Notes: generated by a model not told the origin, from the letters alone. A stretch of DNA of 64,000 bases from Ectothiorhodospira sp. BSL-9 (GCF_001632845.1 NZ_CP011994.1:1178001-1242000), one strand, 5' to 3'; shown: positions 1-7,775, counted from the stretch's first letter. Program-made: numbers and translations.

Positions 1-1
1 C

Positions 2-352
2 TGTCGTCGGCTGGTGCTGACGTATGCGGAGAGTCGGCGTCTGCATGGTCGGGAGAGTTATAACGCGCCTTCGCGGTTCATCGCGGAGTTGCCGGAGGAT
101 CTGCTGGAGGATGTGCGCCCGCGGGCGACGCTGCGGCGACCGGTGGTGGAGCCGGTGCGAGCCAAGCGTGTGAAGGAGCCGCCGGCACAGGGGCTGGCTC
201 TGGGCGCGCGGGTGCGGCACAGGAAGTTTGGTGAGGGTGTGATCCTGGATTCCGAGGGGCAGGGTTCTTCGGCGCGAGTGCAGGTGCGGTTTGATGGTGA
301 GGGCACCAAGTGGCTGGTGGTGGGATATGCGAAGCTGGAGCCTGTGTCATAA
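2..352 (+). CDS. uvrD: DNA helicase II UvrD, C-terminal end (partial)
   Basis: Only the last 116 residues are present; the gene begins before the window. The fragment opens with CRRLVLTYAESRRLHG and then NAPSRFIAELP, which match the end of the UvrD motor core, where the family reads RRL..TYAE.RR..G and PSRFI.E.P. A basic linker follows, then a small C-terminal beta domain (VRHRKFGEGVIL ... VRFDGEGTKWLVVGYAKLEPV), the Tudor-like fold that ends UvrD/PcrA proteins and contacts RNA polymerase. UvrD is a 3'-5' superfamily 1 helicase of nucleotide excision and mismatch repair. The fragment is intact up to its TAA stop. Confidence 0.9.
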   Translation, partial: CRRLVLTYAESRRLHGRESYNAPSRFIAELPEDLLEDVRPRATLRRPVVEPVRAKRVKEPPAQGLALGARVRHRKFGEGVILDSEGQGSSARVQVRFDGEGTKWLVVGYAKLEPVS

Positions 353-420
353 GGTCGGGGTGCTGCGCCGCCCACCAGCGGCCTGCATCGTGGGGCGACG
401 GGCATGGAGGTGCCTTCCCG

Positions 421-535
421 GTCGTGGCTGGGGGGGTATCCCTGGCCGCGGGACGCCGTGAATACGTCCTTGTAGGCTCGACCGCCGCATCCATGCGGCG
501 AACGCCCGCTCTCAGGGATGCCCCCCAGCCACGAC
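421..535 (+). repeat. Palindromic interspersed repeat R1, copy 1
   Basis: This 115-bp element lies between uvrD and the TRAP gene. Outer arms 421-444 and 513-535 are reverse complements apart from a one-base bulge and one change. They enclose a core of about 68 bases that carries an inner palindrome (483-500, CGCCGCAT/ATGCGGCG). The core recurs in reverse orientation at 45975-46090 with about 90% identity, but the arms there are different and again self-complementary. The remaining 353-596 sequence shows no gene. A REP-like or mobile hairpin element is the likely nature. Confidence 0.8.
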
Positions 536-596
536 CTGCATTGGGGCGGCATTGGCTACGCAGATTCCATCAAGAAGACATGTGGTGAGGTCTTTC

Positions 597-1700
597 ATGC
601 GGCGAAGAGAGTTTCTGGGTAAGGCGGGTGGTCTGGCGGCCCTGGCTTCGGCGGGGGGGCTGGCGGGCTGTGGTTCGCCGGAGGGCAACGCCAGTGACGG
701 GGTGCGGGATACGGGGCTGCGGTTCCACTGGCGCATGGTGACTGCCTGGCCCCATGGCTCTCCGGGTCTGGGAGCGGGGGCGGATTATCTGGCCCGGGCC
801 ATCAATGAGCTCTCCGGGGGTCGTATCTCGGTGCGGGTCTTTGGGGCTGATGACCTGGTGCCGGCACTGGAGGTGTTTGATGCGGTGGCACGCGGTTCGG
901 CGGAGATCGGCCATGGGGCGGCTCATTACTGGGATGATGTGGGCCCCGCGGCACAGTTGTTCACGTCGGTGCCCTTTGGCATGAATGCCCAGGAGACCCA
1001 TGCCTGGCTTTACAAGGGCGGAGGTCTGGAGTTGTGGCGGGATCTTTACCGGCACTTCGATGTCATTCCCTTCCCCTGCGGTAATACCGGTGCCCAGATG
1101 GGGGGCTGGTTCAAGCGGGAGATCAACGATTTTGGGGATCTGGAAGGGGTGTCGATCCGCATGTCCGGGCTGGGTGCCCAGGTCATGGATCGGGCCGGGG
1201 CCCAGGTGGTCTCCCTGGCCGGTGATGACATTCTTGACGCCCTGCGAGCGGGGCATATTGAGGCGGCGGAGTGGGTGGGTCCTTATGGGGACAAGGATCT
1301 GGGTCTGCACCGGTGGGGATGGCATTACTACTACCCGGGCTGGCAGCAGCCCAGTTCACTGGTGGAGGCGCTGATCAACCGTGATGCCTACGAGGCGCTT
1401 CCACACGGGTTGCGGCAGGCGGTGACCCATGCCTGCCGGCTGGCCAGTGACCACATGCTCATGGAGTTCACGGCCCGCAACCAGCAGGCGCTGGATGCGC
1501 TGATCAATGATTATGGCGTGCCGGTGCGGCGTTTGCCGGAACCGGTGCTGGCGTCGCTGCGACGGCTGACGGATGAGGTGCTGGATGAGATGGCCGAGGA
1601 GGACAGCACTGCCCGCCGGGTGATCCGTTCCTACCGGGATTTCCAGTCGCAACTGGCGCGCTGGCGTGCGTTTACGGACCTGGATCCGTTGGCGGGCTGA
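597..1700 (+). CDS. TRAP transporter substrate-binding lipoprotein, TakP-like (2-oxo acids)
   Basis: The 367-residue protein is a DctP-family periplasmic binding protein for a TRAP importer. It starts MRRREFLGKAGG, a twin-arginine signal, and the hydrophobic stretch ends in a lipobox LAGC, so it should be exported folded and then lipidated. CGNTGAQMGGWFKREI and EWVGPYGDKDLG closely resemble the ligand and cation site of TakP from Rhodobacter, which binds 2-oxo monocarboxylates; the exact ligand here is inferred. I chose ATG 597 because the Tat motif begins there; an upstream in-frame TTG at 552 has no support. No DctQ or DctM membrane subunit is adjacent, so it is an orphan in this window. 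Confidence 0.85.
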   Translation: MRRREFLGKAGGLAALASAGGLAGCGSPEGNASDGVRDTGLRFHWRMVTAWPHGSPGLGAGADYLARAINELSGGRISVRVFGADDLVPALEVFDAVARGSAEIGHGAAHYWDDVGPAAQLFTSVPFGMNAQETHAWLYKGGGLELWRDLYRHFDVIPFPCGNTGAQMGGWFKREINDFGDLEGVSIRMSGLGAQVMDRAGAQVVSLAGDDILDALRAGHIEAAEWVGPYGDKDLGLHRWGWHYYYPGWQQPSSLVEALINRDAYEALPHGLRQAVTHACRLASDHMLMEFTARNQQALDALINDYGVPVRRLPEPVLASLRRLTDEVLDEMAEEDSTARRVIRSYRDFQSQLARWRAFTDLDPLAG

Positions 1701-1714
1701 CGAGGGCTCGAACG

Positions 1715-2056
1715 TTAAAAGCTGAAGATCACCCAGGCCGGGATGAGGATCTTGGGGTCCAGTTCGTCCATCTGGGTTTCCAGGCGACCGTCACCGTCGG
1801 TGTCCACCAGGTAGTAGGCTGGGGCATTTTCCGGCTGCACACGGATCATGTACAGCTCGCCCTGGATCCGGAATTCCTCGATACGTTCGCCCTCGCGCTC
1901 AATGATGGTGACCTGTGGTTCCATCAAATCCCGCGTGACCTGAGCCGAGTCGTCCAGCAGGGGTGGGGGCGGCGGCGCCGCCTGATCCTGGGCCGACAGG
2001 GGGGTGGCCAGGCAGGCGATCAGGATCATGGGGGTGAGTGCGCGGCGTGTGGTCAT
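1715..2056 (-). CDS. DUF2782 family exported protein
   Basis: The 113-residue protein has a short signal peptide (cleavage expected near LSAQ) and a proline-rich patch of five prolines. The DUF2782-like body reads VTIIEREGERIEEFRIQGE, then YMIRVQPENAPAYYLVD and ends LIPAWVIFSF. This family is common beside polA in gammaproteobacteria and has no assigned function. It should be periplasmic. Its ATG overlaps the stop of the upstream LOG-family gene by four bases, so the two are probably cotranscribed and translationally coupled. Confidence 0.85.
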   Translation of the reverse strand: MTTRRALTPMILIACLATPLSAQDQAAPPPPPLLDDSAQVTRDLMEPQVTIIEREGERIEEFRIQGELYMIRVQPENAPAYYLVDTDGDGRLETQMDELDPKILIPAWVIFSF

Positions 2057-2778
2057 AGGTCCATGAGCCTCTCGCGTTCTTCGCTGGTGGGTTCCAGACC
2101 GCCGTATTCGTAGAAGTTGAAGATGGCGTCGACGACGGACTTGGAATCATCCACCAGGGTGTAAAGGTCCAGGTCTTCCGGGCTGATGGTGCCCTCCGTG
2201 ACCAGGGTATTCTCGAACCACTCCAGCAACCCCTTCCAGAAGTCCGAGCCCACCAGGATGATGGGGATGCGGCGGGTCTTGTTGGTTTGTACCAGGGTGA
2301 GGATCTCCGCCAGTTCGTCCAGGGTGCCGAAGCCACCGGGCAGGACCACATAGGCCGAGGCGTATTTGACGAACATCACCTTGCGGGAGAAGAAGTGCCG
2401 GAAGTACAGGGAGACGTCCTGATAGGCGTTGGCGGTCTGCTCATGGGGCAGATTGATGTTCAGCCCGATACTGGGAGACTTGCCACCAAACGCCCCCTTG
2501 TTGGCCGCCTCCATGATCCCGGGGCCGCCGCCGCTGACCACGGCAAAACCGGCATCGGACAGATCCCGGGCGATCTTTTCGGCCAGTTGATATGTCGGGC
2601 TCTCGGGCGGGATGCGGGCGGAGCCGAAGATGCTCACCGAAGGCTTGATCCGGGCCAGGCGCTCGAAGCCCTCCACGAACTCGCCCATGATCTGGAATAT
2701 CTTCCAGCTCTCCCGGGTGAGCATGGTGTCATCCATGGGTTGCAGGCCTGGATGGGAGGCTCGCTGGTCACGCTTCAT
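2053..2778 (-). CDS. LOG family protein (TIGR00730, Rossmann-fold nucleotide hydrolase)
   Basis: The 241-residue cytosolic protein has the LOG-family signatures GGGPGIMEAANKGA (phosphate binding) and PGGFGTLDELAEIL (catalytic Glu). LOG proteins cleave nucleoside 5'-monophosphates to a base and ribose 5-phosphate; in plants they activate cytokinins, while many bacterial homologues serve nucleotide salvage. The conserved MDDTMLTRESWKIF start lies about 15 residues into the chosen frame, so the true start may be internal. The gene is divergent from polA and overlaps the DUF2782 gene downstream. Confidence 0.88.
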   Translation of the reverse strand: MKRDQRASHPGLQPMDDTMLTRESWKIFQIMGEFVEGFERLARIKPSVSIFGSARIPPESPTYQLAEKIARDLSDAGFAVVSGGGPGIMEAANKGAFGGKSPSIGLNINLPHEQTANAYQDVSLYFRHFFSRKVMFVKYASAYVVLPGGFGTLDELAEILTLVQTNKTRRIPIILVGSDFWKGLLEWFENTLVTEGTISPEDLDLYTLVDDSKSVVDAIFNFYEYGGLEPTSEERERLMDL

Positions 2779-2933
2779 GATGTGCTCGATGTTCCATTGT
2801 TTGATTGAAGCATATCCTGTTCCCGGGTTATGGCAAACCGCATTGTTTGGTCATTTTTCCGCATCGGGCCACAATGGAGCCCCCGGTGGCGCCGGCCCCA
2901 TCGACCCCGTACCCAAAGCATAGAGAACAACCC

Positions 2934-5645
2934 GTGACTGACAGCAAGCCCCTGGTCCTGGTGGACGGCTCGTCCTACCTGTACCGCGCCTTTCATGCCC
3001 TGCCGCCCTTGTCCAACTCCCGGGGCGAGCCCACAGGGGCCGTGCTGGGTGTGGCCAACATGCTGCGGCGGCTGATGAGTGATTATCAGCCCGATCACAT
3101 GGTCGTGGTGTTCGATGCCAAGGGGCGCACCTTCCGGGACGATCTCTACGATCAGTACAAGGCCAACCGTCCACCCATGCCCGATGAACTGGCGGCCCAG
3201 GTGGACCCCCTGCACGAACTGGTGCGGGCCATGGGCATCCCCATCCTGGTGGTGCCGGGGGTGGAGGCGGACGATGTGATCGGCACCCTGGCCCGTCAGG
3301 CCCGACGGGATGGCATGGAGGTGGTGATCTCCACCGGCGACAAGGACCTGGCGCAACTGGTGGAGCCGGGCGTGACCCTGGTGAACACCATGACGGGCAC
3401 GACCCTGGATGAGGCCGGCGTGAAGGAGCGCTTTGGCGTGCCACCATCGCTGATCGTGGACTACCTGAGCCTGGTGGGGGACACCTCGGACAACGTGCCC
3501 GGCGTGGACAAGGTGGGCCCCAAGACGGCGGTGAAATGGCTCGAGGCCCACGGGGATCTGGACGCCATCATGGCCCATGCCGACGACATCAAGGGCAAGG
3601 TGGGTGAGAACCTGCGCGCCAGCCTGGACAGCCTGCCCCTGTCCCGGGAACTGGTTACGGTGCGCTGTGACCTGGCGCTGGATCTGGCGCCCACGGGACT
3701 GGAACTCCAGTTACCGGAGTCCGAGACCCTGCGCGGCCTGCTGGAGCGCTTCGAATTTCGCAGCTGGCTCAAGGAATTGGGTGGCGATGCCCAGGAGGGG
3801 GAGGCGCAGCCCGAACAGGCAGGTGCCGGAGGTGATCCCGTGGAGTACGAGATCCTGCTGGAACAGGAACAGCTGGATCGCTGGCTGGAAAGGCTGCAAA
3901 CGGCAGACTTGTTCGCCTTCGACACCGAGACCACCAGTCTGGACTACATGCAGGCGCAGGTGGTGGGGGTGTCCTTCTCGGTTCGCCCCGGCGAGGCGGC
4001 CTATCTGCCCCTGGCCCATGACTATGCCGATGCCCCACAACAATTGCCCCGCGAGGAAACCCTGGCCCGGCTGAAGCCCCTGCTGGAGGACCCGGGCCGG
4101 CCCAAGCTGGGGCATCACCTCAAGTACGATCGCAACGTGCTGCTCAACCACGGCATCGAGCTGCGCGGCATCGCCCACGACACCATGCTGTCGTCCTACG
4201 TGCTCAACAGCACCGCCAGCCGCCATGACATGGATACCCTGGCCGAGCGGCACCTGGGAATCCGCACCACCCATTACGAGGAGGTCGCCGGCAAGGGAGC
4301 CAAGCAGATTTCCTTCTCCCAGGTCCGCCTGGATGAGGCGGCCCCCTATGCCGCCGAGGATGCCGACGTCACCCTGCGCCTGCATGAGTACCTTTGGGGG
4401 CGGCTTCAGGGAGAGCCGGGGCAGCGTCGTATCTACGAGGACCTGGAAATCCCCCTGGTGACGGTGCTCTCGCGCATGGAGCGGGCCGGGGTGCGGGTGG
4501 ATGCGGACCTGCTCTTCACCCAGAGCCATGAGCTGTCCGACCGCATGGGAGAGATCGAGCGCCAGGCCCATGAGGTGGCCGGCGGCAGTTTCAATCTGAG
4601 TTCGCCCAAGCAGATTCAGGAGATCCTGTTCGAGCGCCAGAAGCTGCCTGTGGTGCGCAAGACGCCCAAGGGGCAGCCCTCCACCGCCGAGGATGTGCTG
4701 GAACAACTGGCGGCGGATTACCCGTTGCCCCGGCTGATCCTGGAGTATCGCGGCCTGTCCAAGCTCAAATCCACCTATACCGACAAGCTGCCGGGTCGCA
4801 TCGACCGTGACACGGGGCGGGTGCACACGTCCTATCATCAGGCGGTGACCAGCACCGGGCGCCTGTCCTCCTCGGAGCCCAACCTGCAGAACATCCCCGT
4901 GCGCACACCCGAGGGGCGGCGCATCCGCCAGGCCTTTGTGGCGCCCGAGGGGCGGGTGATCATGGCCGCCGACTACTCACAGATCGAATTGCGCATCATG
5001 GCCCATCTGTCCGGTGACAAGGGTCTGGTGGAGGCCTTCAGTCAGGGCATGGACATCCACCAGGCCACGGCCGCCGAGGTCTGGGGGCTGGAGACGGACC
5101 AGGTCAGCCATGAACAGCGACGTGCTGCCAAGGCCATCAACTTCGGCCTGATCTACGGCATGTCGGCCTTCGGGTTGGCCCGGCAGCTGGGCATCGAGCG
5201 GGGGGCCGCCCAGGAGTATGTGGATCGCTACTTCGCCCGCTATCCTGGCGTGAAGGCCTATATGGACGATACCCGGGAGCGGGCCAGGGAGCAGGGCTAT
5301 GTGGAGACGGTCTTCGGTCGCCGCCTCTATCTGCCGGATATCAAGGCCCGCAATGCCCAGGTGCGCAATCAGGCGGAACGCCTGGCCATCAATGCCCCCA
5401 TGCAGGGCACGGCGGCAGACATCATCAAGCGGGCCATGCTGGCAGTGGATGACTGGATCCAGTCATCCGGGCGGCCCCTCACCATGATCATGCAGGTGCA
5501 TGACGAACTGGTGTTCGAGGTGGATGAGGGGGCCGTGGAGGCGGTGCGCGAGGAACTCAACCGGCTCATGTGTCAGGCGGCAGAGCTTGAGGTGCCGCTG
5601 GTGGTGGACGTGGGTGTGGGTGCCAATTGGGACGCGGCACACTGA
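2934..5645 (+). CDS. polA: DNA polymerase I
   Basis: The protein has 903 residues (E. coli 928). It has three domains in order: a 5'-3' exonuclease beginning VDGSSYLYRAFHALPPL; a 3'-5' exonuclease with the acidic DTET motif (FAFDTETTSLDYM), so proofreading looks intact; and the polymerase with motif A DYSQIELRIMAHLSGD, motif B RRAAKAINFGLIYG and motif C QVHDELVFEV. I place the start at GTG 2934 because homology begins there (VTDSKPLVLVDGSSY). Upstream in-frame ATGs at 2805 and 2874 would add an unconserved leader. It acts in Okazaki-fragment maturation and repair. Two tandem small RNA candidates follow it. Confidence 0.97.
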   Translation: MTDSKPLVLVDGSSYLYRAFHALPPLSNSRGEPTGAVLGVANMLRRLMSDYQPDHMVVVFDAKGRTFRDDLYDQYKANRPPMPDELAAQVDPLHELVRAMGIPILVVPGVEADDVIGTLARQARRDGMEVVISTGDKDLAQLVEPGVTLVNTMTGTTLDEAGVKERFGVPPSLIVDYLSLVGDTSDNVPGVDKVGPKTAVKWLEAHGDLDAIMAHADDIKGKVGENLRASLDSLPLSRELVTVRCDLALDLAPTGLELQLPESETLRGLLERFEFRSWLKELGGDAQEGEAQPEQAGAGGDPVEYEILLEQEQLDRWLERLQTADLFAFDTETTSLDYMQAQVVGVSFSVRPGEAAYLPLAHDYADAPQQLPREETLARLKPLLEDPGRPKLGHHLKYDRNVLLNHGIELRGIAHDTMLSSYVLNSTASRHDMDTLAERHLGIRTTHYEEVAGKGAKQISFSQVRLDEAAPYAAEDADVTLRLHEYLWGRLQGEPGQRRIYEDLEIPLVTVLSRMERAGVRVDADLLFTQSHELSDRMGEIERQAHEVAGGSFNLSSPKQIQEILFERQKLPVVRKTPKGQPSTAEDVLEQLAADYPLPRLILEYRGLSKLKSTYTDKLPGRIDRDTGRVHTSYHQAVTSTGRLSSSEPNLQNIPVRTPEGRRIRQAFVAPEGRVIMAADYSQIELRIMAHLSGDKGLVEAFSQGMDIHQATAAEVWGLETDQVSHEQRRAAKAINFGLIYGMSAFGLARQLGIERGAAQEYVDRYFARYPGVKAYMDDTRERAREQGYVETVFGRRLYLPDIKARNAQVRNQAERLAINAPMQGTAADIIKRAMLAVDDWIQSSGRPLTMIMQVHDELVFEVDEGAVEAVREELNRLMCQAAELEVPLVVDVGVGANWDAAH

Positions 5646-5715
5646 TCTTCGTGTACTCCCAGTGAGATGTGTTTCACGTTTTGGAACATTGATTTCCAGT
5701 GGGCACCCAGGACCA

Positions 5716-5742
5716 GAACTTTCCCTTGAAGGCCCTGTCTGT
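5716..5742 (+). promoter_or_regulatory. Candidate sigma-E (ECF)-type promoter of sRNA 1
   Basis: GAACTT (5716-5721), a 16-base spacer and TCTG (5738-5741) match the GAACTT / TCTGA pattern of RpoE/AlgU promoters. The predicted start falls at the GGG of 5745, the first base of the repeated unit. I saw no good sigma-70 promoter here. The second unit has the same arrangement at 5886-5911. Confidence 0.45.
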
Positions 5743-5744
5743 GA

Positions 5745-5862
5745 GGGTAAGCGCTCCGGATGGGGCGCTTCCCGCTTAACCCCCTGAGCGGGATGCTCTG
5801 ACTCCCCCAAGTCGAGCCCAAGCCTGGCCCCGCGTCGTGAAAGCGTCGCGGGGCTTTTTTTT
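5745..5862 (+). ncRNA. Candidate small RNA 1 with C-rich loops, polA-engB locus
   Basis: About 118 nt. Hairpin 1 pairs AAGCGC (5749-5754) with GCGCTT (5765-5770). Hairpin 2 pairs CCCGCT (5771-5776) with AGCGGG (5787-5792) around the loop TAACCCCCTG. Hairpin 3 pairs GCTC/GACT (5795-5803) with AGTC/GAGC (5810-5817) around CCCCCA. A rho-independent terminator with eight T ends it. The C-rich loops could pair with Shine-Dalgarno sequences. The locus is where enterics carry Spot 42 and Pseudomonas carries ErsA. No long reading frame occurs here. A near copy follows at 5914-6039 with the stems kept and the loops changed. Confidence 0.65.
5827..5862 (+). terminator. Rho-independent terminator of sRNA 1
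   Basis: GCCCCGCG (5827-5834) pairs with CGCGGGGC (5847-5854), followed by eight T (5855-5862). It can also stop polA read-through. Confidence 0.9.
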
Positions 5863-5885
5863 GGGCTTTACCTGATAAAAACACT

Positions 5886-5911
5886 GAACCATTGCCCCGG
5901 CGGGTAGTCAC
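5886..5911 (+). promoter_or_regulatory. Candidate sigma-E (ECF)-type promoter of sRNA 2
   Basis: GAACCA (5886-5891), a 16-base spacer and TCAC (5908-5911) repeat the geometry seen before sRNA 1, with the expected start at GGG 5914-5916. The match to the ECF consensus is weaker than for the first unit. Confidence 0.35.
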
Positions 5912-5913
5912 AA

Positions 5914-6039
5914 GGGTTAAGCGCTGCAGCCCGGCGCTTCCCGCTTACCTCCCTGAGCGGGATGGCTCGCACTCCCCCAAGTCGAGCCAACCTCTGCCCC
6001 GGACCGGCCAACCCCCAATGGCCCCCGGGGCTTTTTTTT
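5914..6039 (+). ncRNA. Candidate small RNA 2 with C-rich loops, tandem copy
   Basis: About 126 nt, a diverged tandem copy of sRNA 1. AAGCGC (5919-5924) pairs with GCGCTT (5934-5939) around a wholly different loop. CCCGCT (5940-5945) pairs with AGCGGG (5956-5961) around TACCTCCCTG. GGCTC (5964-5968) pairs with GAGCC (5984-5988) and again exposes five C. The terminator hairpin carries a further loop AACCCCCAAT. Conserved stems with variable loops argue for a functional RNA. Paired copies suggest partly redundant regulators. Confidence 0.65.
5996..6039 (+). terminator. Rho-independent terminator of sRNA 2
   Basis: GCCCCGG (5996-6002) pairs with CCGGGGC (6025-6031), with an inner GGCC/GGCC stem and a C-rich loop, then eight T (6032-6039). 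Confidence 0.9.
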
Positions 6040-6053
6040 GCCTTGACTGCCAC

Positions 6054-6158
6054 GCATCACGGTGGTGAGGCACTCCCGCTGATGAAACTGACCTACCAGA
6101 CCCCTCTCCCCTGCGGGGAGAGGTCAGTGGTTGTCGCTGAGCCTGGGTTCTTCCACGC
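6054..6158 (+). repeat. Interspersed repeat R2, copy A
   Basis: This repeat begins GCATCACGGTGGTGAG, carries a central hairpin (CCTCTCCCC/GGGGAGAGG near 6102-6122) and ends near GGGTTCTTCCACG. Copies lie at 23431-23535 and 47143-47228, all in the same orientation. This one sits against the stop codon of engB, so it may also serve as a transcription end for that minus-strand gene. Confidence 0.75.
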
Positions 6159-6163
6159 CAATC

Positions 6164-6802
6164 TTACTGTTCCGGTGATTCCGAGGCCTCCGCCTCTGGC
6201 TGATCGGCCGAGAAGAGCCAGTGATCCAGCACTGAATGGGCATCATCCACGCCCTGCTTCTTGAGCGATGAGAAGGGTTGTACCGTGGCTTCCACGTCCT
6301 CGGCGCCCAAGGCGGACGCCACCTGGCGTACCGTGTCCAGGGCAGGGCCGCGCTTGAGCTTGTCGGCCTTGGTGAGAAGGACGTGCAAGGGCAGTTGCCG
6401 TTGATGGGCCCAGCCGACCATTTGCCAGTCGTGTTTCGTGAGGGGGTGGCGGATATCCATCACCAGGATCAGACCGCGCAGGCATTCGCGGCCCGCCAGG
6501 TATTGCTCCATCAAATGTCCCCAACGGCGGCGTACCGCCTCAGGCACCTTGGCGTAACCGTATCCGGGCAGGTCCACCAGGCGGTGGTCCTCGTCCAGGG
6601 CGAAGAAGTTGATGAGCTGAGTCCTGCCAGGCGTCTTGCTGGTACGCGCCAATGCCCTTTGCTGGCACAATGTATTGACGGCGCTGGACTTGCCAGAGTT
6701 GGAGCGGCCGGCGAAGGCGACTTCGCGCCCTGTTTCCGGTGGCAAGCCCTTGAGGCTGGCGGCACTGGTCAGGAACTCGGCCCGGGAGTAAACCGGGTTC
6801 AT
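6164..6802 (-). CDS. engB: Ribosome biogenesis GTP-binding protein EngB (YsxC/YihA)
   Basis: The 212-residue protein is a TRAFAC-class GTPase. G1 is GRSNSGKSS, G2 lies around TSKTPGRTQ, G3 is DLPGYGYAK, G4 is TKAD and G5 falls near FSSLKK, all typical of EngB. It assists late assembly of the large ribosomal subunit. Length agrees with the family (about 200-215). It converges on polA and the sRNAs and is divergent from cytochrome c4, an order shared with Pseudomonas-type genomes. The C-terminal 20 residues are acidic and unconserved. Confidence 0.96.
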   Translation of the reverse strand: MNPVYSRAEFLTSAASLKGLPPETGREVAFAGRSNSGKSSAVNTLCQQRALARTSKTPGRTQLINFFALDEDHRLVDLPGYGYAKVPEAVRRRWGHLMEQYLAGRECLRGLILVMDIRHPLTKHDWQMVGWAHQRQLPLHVLLTKADKLKRGPALDTVRQVASALGAEDVEATVQPFSSLKKQGVDDAHSVLDHWLFSADQPEAEASESPEQ

Positions 6803-6851
6803 TTAGTGTCTAACTCGCTTGGCGATGATTGAGGACCACCCCTGCCTGCTT

Positions 6852-6880
6852 TTGCGGCGGGGGGGTGAGTGTGATATACA
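6852..6880 (+). promoter_or_regulatory. Candidate sigma-70 promoter for cytochrome c4
   Basis: TTGCGG (6852-6857), a 17-base spacer and TATACA (6875-6880). It would give a leader of nearly 90 nt before ATG 6975. It is the best promoter-like match in the gap between engB and the cytochrome gene. Confidence 0.6.
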
Positions 6881-6974
6881 TTGCGGCTATTTTGAGGTTG
6901 CGCCGGTCGCGTCCGGGTGCCACAGGTTACCAAAGAAAAGCGCACACTGTTTCAGGTTCAGGAGTCAACCCACA

Positions 6975-7598
6975 ATGAAAAAACTTGTCGTAATTGCCGC
7001 TGCAACCCTGGGAATGAGTCTGTCGGCGTCGCTGCACGCCGAGCCGGGCGATCCCGAGCGCGGCCAGTCACTGTCCACCCCATGCATTGCCTGCCACCAG
7101 GCAGATGGTAACAGCGCAAACCCCGCCTGGCCGAAGATCGCCGGCAAGGACAAGGCCTATCTCTTCAAGCAGCTCATGGACTACAAGGCAGGTGACCGCA
7201 GCCACGCGCTGATGAACCCCCAGGTGGCTCAGCTCGATGAGCAGGATATGCGGGACCTGGCAGCGTTCTACGCCAGCCAGGAGGCCTCCCCGGGCCGCAC
7301 CAGTGCTGATGACGAGACCCTTGCCCTGGGCAAGCAGATCTACTTTGGCGGTAACGTGAGCGAAGGCGTGGCTGCCTGTGTGGCCTGTCATGGTCCTGGC
7401 GGCAAGGGCAACCCCGCCGCGGTGTTCCCCAAGGTGGCCGCCCAGCATGGCGCCTACAGCCTGGATCAGCTCCAGCAGTTCAGCAAGGGTGAGCGCGCCA
7501 ATGACCCGGGCCGGATGATGCGCAGTGTGGCCTCGCGCATGTCCGAGGAGGAAATGAAGGCGGTTTCCGAGTACATGGCGACCCTGGATCCCAAGTGA
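6975..7598 (+). CDS. Cytochrome c4 (di-heme)
   Basis: The 207-residue precursor has a Sec signal (MKKLVVIAAATLGMSLSASL, cleavage near LHA/EPG). Two heme c sites follow, CIACHQADG and CVACHGPGG, about 100 residues apart, each with a downstream Met as possible sixth ligand, as in two-domain cytochromes c4. These periplasmic proteins carry electrons from the bc1 complex to terminal oxidases or, in phototrophs, towards the reaction centre. I chose ATG 6975 because the signal peptide starts there and AGGAG lies about ten bases upstream. The heme-attachment genes ccs1 and ccsA follow. Confidence 0.93.
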   Translation: MKKLVVIAAATLGMSLSASLHAEPGDPERGQSLSTPCIACHQADGNSANPAWPKIAGKDKAYLFKQLMDYKAGDRSHALMNPQVAQLDEQDMRDLAAFYASQEASPGRTSADDETLALGKQIYFGGNVSEGVAACVACHGPGGKGNPAAVFPKVAAQHGAYSLDQLQQFSKGERANDPGRMMRSVASRMSEEEMKAVSEYMATLDPK

Positions 7599-7621
7599 TC
7601 CATGTCTGGTAGGTCCTGAAG

Positions 7622-7649
7622 AAGGGGTGGCTTGCGTCACCCCTTTTTT
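7622..7649 (+). terminator. Rho-independent terminator after cytochrome c4
   Basis: AAGGGGTG (7622-7629) pairs with CACCCCTT, followed by a run of T to 7649. Confidence 0.9.
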
Positions 7650-7775
7650 CATGGTCGGCCCAATGCGTCTGAGCGCGCTGGTATTACCCGGATCTTTTCC
7701 AGGTTTTCGTGGTCAGAGTGCCCATTCCATCCACAGAACGGGCCACATCGGTATCCCAACGGGTTTCCTCAAAGC

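Noticed and set aside
5669-5687. parS-like sequence TGTTTCACGT...TGGAACA after polA
   Set aside because: The left half fits parS, but the right half is displaced by inserted bases and the palindrome is imperfect. It is 44 kb from parAB. It might be an operator near the small RNAs.
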